A DNA stretch of 64,000 nucleotides, taken from positions 62,001 to 126,000 of the forward strand of contig JAULBX010001114.1 in assembly GCA_032358255.1 (NCBI GenBank). Reading direction: 5' to 3'. Under the pieces are notes generated by a model. The model did no database searches, was not told the origin of the DNA, and was given only the letters and a program-made list of their open reading frames with translations. Below are positions 49,370 through 59,395 of this stretch, one piece after another. The position numbers were made by a program, and so were the translations under genes. This DNA is from Heterotrichella gracilis (lineage: Eukaryota > Sar > Xanthophyceae > Tribonematales > Xanthonemataceae). The number at the start of each line of letters is the position of its first letter. The stretch's first letter is position 1.

Positions 49370-50634
49370 CCCTGGGCGCAGGAGGTTGCAAGTTTTTTCA
49401 GAGTTGTTGTTGAAGGGCTGTAGTTCAAGGTGTGTGGTCCCCATTGTTGGGTAGGGGCATGCCTTGCACACTAGCGTGCCCCTGGAGCACTCCAGGAGAA
49501 GGCTCCTTCTATTAGATACACCTGCTTGCTGGCAACTGGTTTGTCCTCCTAGGGATGGGCTTTTTTCTCCAGTTTTATTACGATGCTGCACTTGGTGACA
49601 TGCAATGAAGTCCTATTTTATTTGGGCTGAGGGTTTGCACTGCAACGAGTGGTGACAACTTTGTATCTATACTCCTTTGGCTTTTGGAGTTGTGTCCCTT
49701 CTTTTGTACATCGAGGTCTTTAACAAACATCTGACGCTCACAGCTTGCCGTGTTGCTTTGACACCACCCACCCACACCCTCCACACTCACCACCCTCCCC
49801 TGTTGCTTTGACTTGGGGCTACCGCCCTAAACCCTAACCGCCACACACCTTTGGGTTGCTGAGTCCGAATGGGGATCAACTGCTCTCACTGAGGGTCTCA
49901 GCAGATTCTGATAAGCTTTTTCTGCAAATGGGGGCCCAGCTGATGCGCACGTGGGCACCCATATGATCCACTGAAGCCACACGTGGCAACAATCCACTGC
50001 TGCAGCGAGCTCGGCTGGTTCTGATGGCTGATTCCGACACGGCAGCCCAAAACATGCAGGTGCTACTTGCAAGCACCACTCCTGTCCTTGTAAGCGGGTG
50101 TTATTTGCAGGCCCTTGTGAGGATCGGTGAGAGAACTGGCCTGCGCAGCGGCGGCAACGTTGGGTGTTGTACTCGCAGTGGGACCAAGGTCGTTGTTGGT
50201 TGCCAAACTCTATGGGAAGGGACAGCTGCTCGTTAAGGTACCTTCTTATACTCACGCGTCCATTGGTACCTTTGTGGTGGTGGCCTCGCAAGCCTCGGGG
50301 TGGTGTTTGACGTGCTTTGGGGTATCCATGCATGTTCGGAACACTCCCGCTCGATACCCTAATCCAAGTTCCCTGAAACTTTGGCCGCGACAACTTGCTG
50401 TTTTGCAGCGTCCGCGTCTATGCTTGGTTGACCCAATTTTCCTGGTGCGACCAGGTACCACCAGGTACTGTGCTAGCCCGGGCATCGAACAGCCCAGTTC
50501 GGCGGTGGCACTTCCCGCTTGCACAGTTCGACCACTTCCTCACGTGGTAAAGACTGCTATCGAGTATCTCTATCAGCAGCAGGACTGACTTTGCAGACCT
50601 CCTTTAGTGCCTGGCGGTCTACCCAACAGCACAC
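49370..50634. other. Intergenic or 5' region of P450; possible unplaced small exons
   Basis: A frame at about 50127-50238 encodes a hydrophobic stretch (ACAAAATLGVVLAVGPRSLL) ending at a donor-like AAG|GTACC, and an earlier short frame from the ATG at 50024 ends at CAG|GTGC. These may be exons of a small membrane protein or 5' exons of the P450 gene, but I cannot join them in phase. A CCCTAAACCCTAA piece is at about 49827. Confidence 0.3.
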
Positions 50635-53600
50635 ATGCCAGCGATGCACCAACCCAGCAGAACACAGGGAGCACACCCGTTATCCCGCCAATTGCAGCCA
50701 GTTGTACGGCTACGTAGCGCTTCTAGGAGATGGCGTTATTCCAGATCCTGTGTGCCTCAAGGCGCGCATTCAAGCCTCGACACCAGCAGTCCACTCACTG
50801 CCAGGTCATCTGGGTGCCCGTTCAGTGGCTCAGCGCTCGCAAAAGCCTTCCAGGAACAGCGCCAAGGAACGACCCAGCTACAGTATAACAGTGCCATCGC
50901 TCTGGGAAAGACTTCTGCGCTGCAGGAGGCTGCCGTTCGCACCCCTGGCCCTGACGCCTTCAGCATGCAGTCCTTGGCGGATGTGTCTGTCATTTTCACC
51001 AAGGGGCTGCACGAGGCGATGCTCCACTTTTCCCAGAAGTACGGCCCTGTCTCACGGTAAGCATACACAGAATACTACCCATAGATGATGGCACCGAGAG
51101 TCAGGCTTGTGGGTCCCAGAGTACTATTTCACATGCATATGTATGCGTTGCGCAGCATGCTGTCAAGGTACCACATGTATACAACGCCTATGCCCATTGC
51201 AATGCTTACCCAACTGCTTTTTGTACACTGTTGTCCCTGTTTACTACCTCGAGCCAGCCTTGATCTCTGAGTTGAACACCTGCGACTTCTTGCCTCCTGC
51301 ATGCAGATTTGGAAACCCCGCCGATTTGAACGGTGCCACCGGCTGGCTGTTTGTGAATGACCCGGATGACATTCAGCACGTGTGTGCAACCAACGTGCGC
51401 AACTATTCGCGGAGATACCTGCCGGTGAGTGGCCATGCAGCAGGCCTACATTGTACCCTATATAGTATAGTATATTCATTTAATATATTCCACAACTAAG
51501 AAAAGAAAATAAACGCCAAAGGCGTGCATAAGGCGGCATAGCAATTATGCATAGCCCCCACCAAAAATGAGTCAGTCAGGAAAGCCATCAAACGGGGGGA
51601 AAATGGCAGAGGAGGAAGGGGAAGTAGCAGCAGGGCAAATACAGGGGTGACTATAGTTGCTAATTGCACGGGTACATCAAGCCAATGCAAGTAGGGTACA
51701 TTGTAGTACACACCCACCACCTGTTACCAAAATTTTCACTCAGATGGTCCTGCAGGGGGGTTGTGCGGGCTGATGTAGTAAAGTACAACCGCCGCCACCA
51801 CCCTGCTGTGCCACTTGAGTGGAAAAGTTGGTAAGTGTGGGTTGGAGTGTACACTACAATTGCCACAAGAGCCTCCTCTAGAGTCCGTGCCCCAGCTTGA
51901 CTTCTGTCCCATGTTGTCCCTCCTGTTGCATGTCCTGGCAGGGCAGTTAACCCGGCTGCTGTAATCAACGTGCATTGGACTGGTTGCTCAGGACATCTAC
52001 AAATTTGTGACACACGAGAAGGGCATCCTGGGATCCCAAGGCGAGTACAACAGGCGCCACCGCAGGCTGTGCCAGCCACCCTTCCGCACCAAGCCGGTGC
52101 TGGAGAGCTTTGCACAAGTGATGGTGGACAGGTGGGTGGGGGTACATGCATTGCGGGTGCTGGTCGCGATTCGGGCTGCAGTTGATTGCAAATAGTGCTG
52201 CAAGCTTGTCAAGACATGCATATGCGCAACGTCATGCCCCTGTACCATTGCGCAATGTCGTGCTCCTGTACCATTTTGTGGTTCGAAGATCCAGCCACAA
52301 TAGGGGCACCCTTGCAGGGCCAGCTGTGCATATACAAAAATATGCACAGCTGTTCTATATGCGCACGATGTGGTGCCATGCCCATGCCCATGGGAAACAA
52401 GGGGCTCATGGTATTCTTGCTGTACGCAGGGCCAACATGGCAGCAGACATCTGGTCAGAGTGCGGGGGCACCAGCTTCAGGACAGACATTGCCCTGCAGA
52501 CGCAGCGAGTGACCCTAGACATCGTGGGGCTGGTTGCATTCAGCCACGACTTCAAGCAGACACAGGTCATGGCCAGGTGAGCAATCAGACCACCATCACT
52601 GATCAAACCACCATCACTGATCAAATCACCATCACTGAGGATCATGATTGGCGCCTGCCTGGCTAGTGCATGTGGAATCCTGCTCCAGCTGGGGGCCCCC
52701 GGACTTGTGGGTCAATGGAGCAGCGTTTGCCATGCCAGCGCTATATGCCGTGCGGCAAACCTGCGGTGCATATGAGCAGCAAGTGGTCTGTTGCACCATG
52801 CAGCACGATATGCATGCATGTATGCATGTATCATATGCATGTATTCATGCATCCTGCATGTACCAGCAGGGCCTGATGTCATCAGAATAAGCACACCCAC
52901 CTTTCAAAGTTCGTAATACCAAACACCATTGGTCCCCAGGACACTGTGACCTTTCCTTGACATCATGTGTCAACAAATGAGATAATTACAATTGATATAA
53001 TCTGTGTTCAGGGAGATGCATGGTGAGCGAGAGCAGCAGTCTGGGGACCGGCTGCTGTGGGCGGTCAACACCTTTGGCCAGATCCTGGCGGACATCTTCA
53101 TCACGCCCATGCCCCTGCTTAGGGTTTTGGACCGACTAGGGTTCCCGCAGCTGAGGCAGCTGGAGGAGGCGGTGGGGACCATGCGGGAGAGCATGCTGGC
53201 CGTGATAGAGGTAGGGGGGTACCCTAACAAGGGCAGTGGGGAGTGCATCAGCAAGGGCAGCAAATATGCTTCCTGGTTTAAGTAATAACACCCCTGAGGT
53301 CACCCACCTTGTGTACCACTGCCCCAGAGACTTTGAAACCCTTAAGAGAATATTCTGTGCTACCCTCTTCATGTGTGGTGGTGAGGCATTTGCGTCCCTA
53401 TTTGTGCAGCGGCGGCGCCAAGACCTAGCCCAAGGCCTGCCCTCACAGGATGACCTGCTGGGACAGCTGCTGCAGGTATGGCATGCAACTGGCATCCCAT
53501 CTTGGCACAACTCATTGCCTGGGCTGCTGCACCATTGCTCCCCCCTCAAAGTTGACACAAATCCCCCTCATGGCACTGCATGGGCCATCCATGTGTACAC

Positions 53601-55764
53601 ACACATGTGTACATGTGTGCTGCCATGCGGAGCAAACAACTGCGCATGCCACTCCTGCTGTGCTGGGCAATGCGCTGCGGCTGCTGTATTGCGTATGCTA
53701 CCATGCTGAGGTTTCCCACCACTGCCATCCCTCCCCTGCCACTGTGATCCCTTGTTCCCCCCTTTGCAGTCCACGGATGACTCCGGTGCCCCCATGACAG
53801 ACGAGGAGCTGTGGGAGGATGTGCATGACATCATGGGGGCGGGCCACGAGACCACAGCCACCACCACCGCAGCCATAATATACTGTGTGGCTGCCCACCC
53901 GGAGGTGGAGAGGAGGGTGATGGAGGAGCTGGGGAGGGTGCTAGGTGAGGATGGGGGGGTGGGTGTTGGGGTGATATAGGTCGGGGGAGGGGGCATTATC
54001 CTGCACACAATGACATCATACACCAGCCTTTTGCAGCTTCTGATGAAGAGGAACACAAAGTAAATCCATCAATGTTCCCAGTTTCCGGGCGGTCTTGGTG
54101 TTGTATGAGCCAGTGCCTAGTGAGTTGGTTAGCATGCAAGCAGGAGGGTACAGATGCGCCGTGCTGAGACCCATCTGTCCGCTGCTGTGCAGTGCCTTCC
54201 ATTGAGCCGTAGCTGTGGACTAAAAGGTGATATATACCCACGCAGTATAGTGATGCATACACCGTATTTTGTTGTATATCTGTAAGCCTGTTCTCCAACG
54301 AGTGCTGGGAAGTGAAACTGGTGTGACACTGTCAAGACCCTAAACCCAAACTCACCCTTCTGCACTTCTAGATCCGTGTCACAGTTGTGCTTATGTTGCA
54401 CATCAAATCCTAATAGCTCAACAAACCCTACCTGCACCCCAGGTGACCGACCTCCTACCTATGCTGATTTGGAGCACCTCCCCTACCTTGCTGCCACCCT
54501 GAAGGAGGTGCTGCGCCTGTACCCAGCCATACCCATATTCCCAAGGGAGGCACAGTCAAGCGACACGCTGCCATCAGGGCATGCAGTGCAAGAAGGTGAG
54601 ATTTTAGTAAGACTGAGGCCCATACCTTGCCGGGCAGATGCTGGGGTTGATATGCAAATGTACTTGCCTGGCAAATCAGTCCTTTGCCCCTGCCTTTGCA
54701 CAGCTTGCACTCTAGTAGATGCGCTGCAATGATGTTTACTGTCATTTCCCAAAATTGGAAGTCCCTGGCGTGTGCTTGAACAGCCACTCGGCATCGAATC
54801 AGCATGCCACCAGCATTTTGCTGCACAATGGGTGCTGCAGCTCTATGCGCGCTGCTGAGGGCCCTGCTCTGAGTCAGCATCCCGGGCTATGTTTTGCCAC
54901 CTTGCCACCAACGGTTGATAAACTGGCACCGATAGTCATACAGCCAACCACTGCCTACACAGTTCTGGTGGCATCCCCGCTCACACAGTCAGCACAGTCA
55001 CAGGTGCACACACCACATGAATATTCACCCAATCTAGTAGTAAACCTCAAATCCTTCCTTGGTGCAGGGGATGTGGTGTTTATGTCCTCATACGCGCTGG
55101 GGAGGTCACCCGACCTGTGGCCAAACCCCCTGCACTTCGATCCCCAGCGGTTCCTGGGCCAGGCAGAGCAGCAGCTGCACAAGTTCCAGTGGCTGCCATT
55201 TGGAGCGGGGCCGCGCATGTGCCTGGGGTCATCATTTGCACAGGTACACAGACATTATTTACTTTCATTATTTTTAATAATAATATTGAAAATAAATATA
55301 GTGATAAATAACACATGCATGGTTGGTCATATACTTGCGCTCCCCCCATAACAGCAGGACTTGGTACACATGCATGGTAGTCAGATACTTGCGCTCGGAT
55401 TTAGGGTTTACTGGTTAGGGTTTTGGGGTTTAGGGTTTGTAGCAGGATTGGGTACATATGCCTGCAAACATGCGTAAGACACACATGCATGACTGCAATG
55501 CTACTGGAGCCAGACACAGCAGCTTTGTACAACTCTGCATTTTTTAGCTGCGATCACGCATGCGTATGAGCTATGCTCACGCTCCACTGCATGTGTGTGC
55601 AGGTATCTGTTGCGCTGGTGGCAGCCACCCTGCTTCAGCGATTCCGCTTCACCCCCCTGCGCCCCGCCACCCAGCTCATCCCAGTCACCTATGACATCAC
55701 CATGAACTTCGACACCACCCAAGGGTTGCACATGGAGGTGGAGCCCAGGGGAGTAAAAGCGTAA
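50635..55764 (+). CDS. Cytochrome P450, CYP97-like (carotenoid hydroxylase clan)
   Basis: Ten exons in phase: 50635-51056, 51307-51424, 51992-52131, 52430-52576, 53012-53210, 53410-53475, 53770-53944, 54443-54595, 55068-55243 and 55603-55764 (585 residues). The first 70 residues are Arg/Ser-rich and nearly free of acidic residues, consistent with a plastid transit peptide and no N-terminal membrane anchor. P450 signatures are all present: I-helix GAGHETTA near 387-394, K-helix KEVLRLYP with the ExxR pair near 444-447, PERF-equivalent DPQRFLG, and the heme loop FQWLPFGAGPRMCLG with the ligand Cys near 525. Order and style (long N-terminus, HETTA, TTQGLHMEVEPR end) fit CYP97-type carotenoid beta/epsilon-ring hydroxylases, but subfamily and substrate are unproven. 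Exon 5 contains a telomere-like CTTAGGGTTTTGG in coding sequence near 53119. Confidence 0.87.
52587..52640. repeat. Three tandem 18-bp units in P450 intron
   Basis: ACCACCATCACTGATCAA occurs at about 52588 and 52606 and, with one change, at 52624, starting some ten bases after the exon 4 donor. Confidence 0.85.
55385..55442. repeat. Interstitial telomere-like tract in P450 intron
   Basis: TTTAGGGTTTACTGGTTAGGG and a following TTTAGGGTTT variant lie in the last intron. Flanking words (ACATGCATG, CAGATACTTGCGCTC) are themselves duplicated around 55313-55400. Confidence 0.8.
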
Positions 55765-57550
55765 TCTATCCTTGATATCCCCCTTTTGCTGATGAAAATT
55801 TAAGCACTTTAGCCCATTGATGCAAGTACCTGGGTCTTGTGTGGTGTTCCATGGTAGCCTGTGGAACCGCACTTGGCTGCGCCACTGCACTAGAAGCCAT
55901 GCTCTGGAACCAACTGATGGGGCGAGCTTACCAGCAGTGACTGGTAAGGGCAGTACCACCTGTTGACACACTGTGGGGCCCTGCAAGTGAAGACCTGTGC
56001 GGACCGAGTACCAAGGCTGCGTCACTGAGCCCAACAAGGCTCTTAAGAAGGAGCACATGCTTTGCAATGGCGTGCGCTTGTCACCCTACCTTCCTTACTT
56101 GGCGCTTCCTTCCTTCCTTTTCTGGTATGACGTATTTACAAAGTCATAAGTTATGAATGGCATGGCCATGATGAATGCGCGTTGCATTATAATCATTTCC
56201 CCGTGACAGCTGTACATGTAGCTGCCTTTTTATTTTGCTCGAAGAGTGACATTAAATGTGAAATCAAATTTTGCTTATATATGTGGTGTGCTTTGAGGCG
56301 ATTGCTGGAATGTGAAGCCCAATGATTTTGTTTGATTATTTTCTTGAACATTGGGTGGATTTGTTACACAAATTAGTAGCGTAGAACATCAACAGCTTCG
56401 GCTAGCAACAGTACAGGTACCTAAGATGCATTGTCACAGAAGATGGTATGTGCCAAATTATGATCATTGCATGAATCAGATGTAGAAATGGTTGGGTGAT
56501 GTGAATGGATAGGTTATATGATGAGGAAGGTTCATAGAGCAAGGTATGCTATAAGTGCATGATGTAGTGCTGCCAAGTGTACACCTGGGCACGAGAGTAA
56601 TTGGTTTTGGGAATTGTTTGTTACATGAAATGTTCATAGTGAGATCTCTCCTCAGAGTCTGTGTATGTATTGCTAGAATACTTGCCACCATTTTGCTGAG
56701 TTTTGAGCAACCACAGGTATCCATATGATATGTGTATCGAGTTAGCAGCGTAATCTAACGGCTAACCTTAAAATATGCCAGGAACATTGATTTGAAAAGA
56801 GTTGCACCTAAAACACTGTCAGCCCTCAGTGCACAAACGCTCTCAGTCTTGACAAAATAAGTGGTGCATGTCGAGTTGCGTCGTGCAACTGCGCGTGGTA
56901 GTTTGGCAACAAGTGTTGAACACGCACTGTAACAGCTCAAACATTAAATGGCAACGCCCAAAATTGTCGTAAAACGCGCACGTTGGGAAGAAGTAGCGAA
57001 GAAAATAACCCAAAAATAAGTGTGTAAGCAGTGATTATCATGTGTTGTTCTCATTGAGTTGAGAACCAGTGAGCCTGTCCAAAAACTTGATACAATAACC
57101 TGAGCACCAAAATAACCTTTCAAAACGTACAAAAGGGTACCTACTTCAAGCAACGAAAAGGACAAGTGTCCAAAGGGGCACTGCAGTGACAATTCAGCAG
57201 TGTTGGTCAGGTAAACCCTCTTTCAAATGTGGTGGGTATATTCCAAAACTGTTTTGCCTAGCAGTATGCAGGCAATGCAAAGCAACGCGAGGCTGCTGAG
57301 GCAAAGCAGTGTCATGTTAGCATAGGTTGCTGCTATCTCGACCCATAGTCACCTTCTAATGTGTGCCATGTAAGTACGCAAGGAAGAAAAATCTGTGCCA
57401 TTCCTCTCCGTTCATCCTCTATTGCGTCTCTTCAACTTGCTCATATTCGCTGTGGCTGTGCCGCAAAAACTTGTGTCATAGCCGTCGCTAGTACTTTACT
57501 TTGAAAGCGCTGCCAACCCAACCCCGTGGCTGCAATGGCATTGGGCCATG
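55765..57550. other. Intergenic, relatively AT-rich, no gene recognised
   Basis: About 1.8 kb between the convergent P450 and small minus-strand genes. A short CTTC repeat is near 56105-56120. No coding exon, RNA gene or mobile element was supported. Confidence 0.45.
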
Positions 57551-58597
57551 TCAGGCTTTCTCGGGTTCTACCTCCTCTCCCTTGCCATCAGGTGTGCCTT
57601 GCTCCACTCCTCCACCTTCATCGCTGATCTGGTCCTCCGATATTTTTGCCAGCGCAGGCTTCCTGTGCGCCGCTGCCGCGGAGTATCGCTCATATTCCTC
57701 CAGGAGCTGCTGCGCCCTCCTGTGGCGCTCTTGGGTTTCGTGGTCTGCAGGACAGAACCAGGGTTAGGAGTCAGGGCCAGCAAGCTCAGGTGGGCAGCGC
57801 AGACTTCAGGGCTTGGAGTTTAGTTAGGGTGTTGAGTCTAGGACCAGCAAGCTGAGATGGTTGGCCAGCAAGGGCTTTTAGGTGTTGGGGTTTATAAACC
57901 CTAAACCTATAGGTTTAGAGTGTTGGGCGTAGGGCCAGCAAGCTGAGGTGGGTGGCCAGCGCAGCTTCCAGTGTTTGCGATTTAGGAATAGGGTTTAGTT
58001 TATAGGGTTAAAGGCTCAGGTAGATGGCTGATGCGTGGGGTGTGGGGTGTTAGGCAACGTGGAGAGCAGGTTAAGAGGTGTTTGTGTAAGTGGGTTGGGG
58101 CAGGGTTTAAAGAAACCCTAAATAGGATGATGTAGGCGTTCTTCGGTGGGCGCCGGTGCCACCACCAGCCAGCGGCAAAGTTCAGGCACGTGGCCGGTGC
58201 TGGCTGTAGGATTTGAGAGTGAGGGTTTAGGGACAGCCGGTGCCACGGCTGAGCCTAGGGTGAGTTCACTGTCTGGCAGGGGCAGCTTGGGCTGTAGTTA
58301 CACCAACGGCTACACTAATGTCACGATCAAGGCACGCGAGAGCTGGTCTGAGGCGAAAATCGCGAGAAAGGTACGCACTTGCTGGACCCCAACGATGCCA
58401 CCGCCTGGCGGCATGGCTCCCAACCCCAACCCCAACCCATTCGACAGCCATTCGAGTATCAGCTTCCGGAATACATTCCATCAGGCAGGTTTGTTATCAT
58501 CCGTGTTTGGAGTCCAAACATACGTACCTGGGTGGTCATATATGTTGGGAATGGGCTTGATTTCTTCTCCACACAGCAGTGCGATGAAGTTGCCCAT
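57551..58597 (-). CDS. Small unknown protein with charged C-terminus
   Basis: Three minus-strand exons join in phase: 58597-58528, 58462-58379 and 57744-57551 (115 residues). The protein starts MGNFIALLCGEEIKPIP, the middle exon gives ADTRMAVEWVG and RRWHRWGPA, and the last exon is clearly protein-like, charged and helical: HETQERHRRAQQLLEEYERY followed by an acidic tail ending EEVEPEKA. A Gly at position 2 could be myristoylated (inference). No family was recognised. The 635-bp second intron is full of telomere-like and repeated sequence, so an additional exon there could have been missed. The last exon is more certain than the first two. Confidence 0.42.
57745..58260. repeat. Tandem repeats with TTTAGGG variants in intron
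   Basis: A unit containing GGGCCAGCAAGCT(C/G)AG(G/A)TGG recurs at about 57773, 57840 and 57932, each followed by TTAGGG or CCCTAAACC-type variants. Further GGTTTAGGGA sequence lies near 58222. Confidence 0.75.
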
Positions 58598-59395
58598 AGG
58601 TGTCGGCTGTTCGCCAGTCGGCAGATGGCGGCAGTAGCGAGATACGATAAATGTAAATCCTTTCCACAACGACCCAATTAACTTCCGCAGTTGCCGTATA
58701 CTCTCAGCAAGCTTGCAAGTCTCAGCATATGTTAGCATGCATGTTACCATATGCATGCATCAGTTGGACATGTTCATGTGGGCGTGTAACGCAGCAGTGC
58801 GACATGCAGGAGCAGCTTTGCAATATTTAGGTGAATATACGCGCTGCCAGCGGGAAAACCTGCAAAAGATAGCTGCACGAGCTCCTGCCATCGAAAGTGC
58901 TCTGTCAGCGACAAAACACGACTCCAAAAACCTCCACTGCCTGGCGATCACCGATGTACAGGAAAACCCACGTCGCTCATTTCCACCCTGCTGGCAACCA
59001 TCACGTCAGCCTTACCCTGACAAGAACAAACTGTGCTGTTGTTGCCGCTGTATTGAAACTGCTGTTGTTTCGCTTGTCCGAAAGTACGCACGGGTGGCAC
59101 GTTGGAGCTTCACGCATAGGGTTGATCGTGTGCCTACACTAGCTGGCTTTTACCAACAGTACCTTTGCGCCCAGTGGAGACTTGCCTTCCAATTGCGCCT
59201 GCGAGGGTCTGTCTTGACTGGAAGCAAACAGTGATGTGGCTTTGAAGCGTTGCAGACCGCGTTACAGTGCCATAGTAGTACGCAGCCATGCTACTCGGGC
59301 CGGATAGGCGAACCGGTTAGCTCTACTCACCATGGGATAGCAAGACCCTGACAGGCGTTTTTACTGGTATCACATTTCTGTTCAAATCTGCCAGT
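58598..59395. promoter_or_regulatory. Intergenic between divergent small gene and membrane-protein gene B
   Basis: About 800 bp. It contains a cluster of CATATG and GCATGCATG palindromic words at 58724-58763. A 173-codon frame at 58713-59234 has no motif and no clear ATG context and was not called. Confidence 0.35.

Noticed and set aside
48626-49591. A 321-codon minus-strand frame.
   Set aside because: Exact antisense shadow of the exostosin-family gene; no motif of its own.
50127-50238. Hydrophobic frame as the N-terminal anchor exon of the P450.
   Set aside because: No in-phase junction to 50635 was found, and the exon at 50635 already offers a plausible transit peptide.
58713-59234. A 173-codon plus-strand frame between two divergent genes.
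   Set aside because: No recognisable motif, no good start context and no splice partners; possible by chance in this composition.
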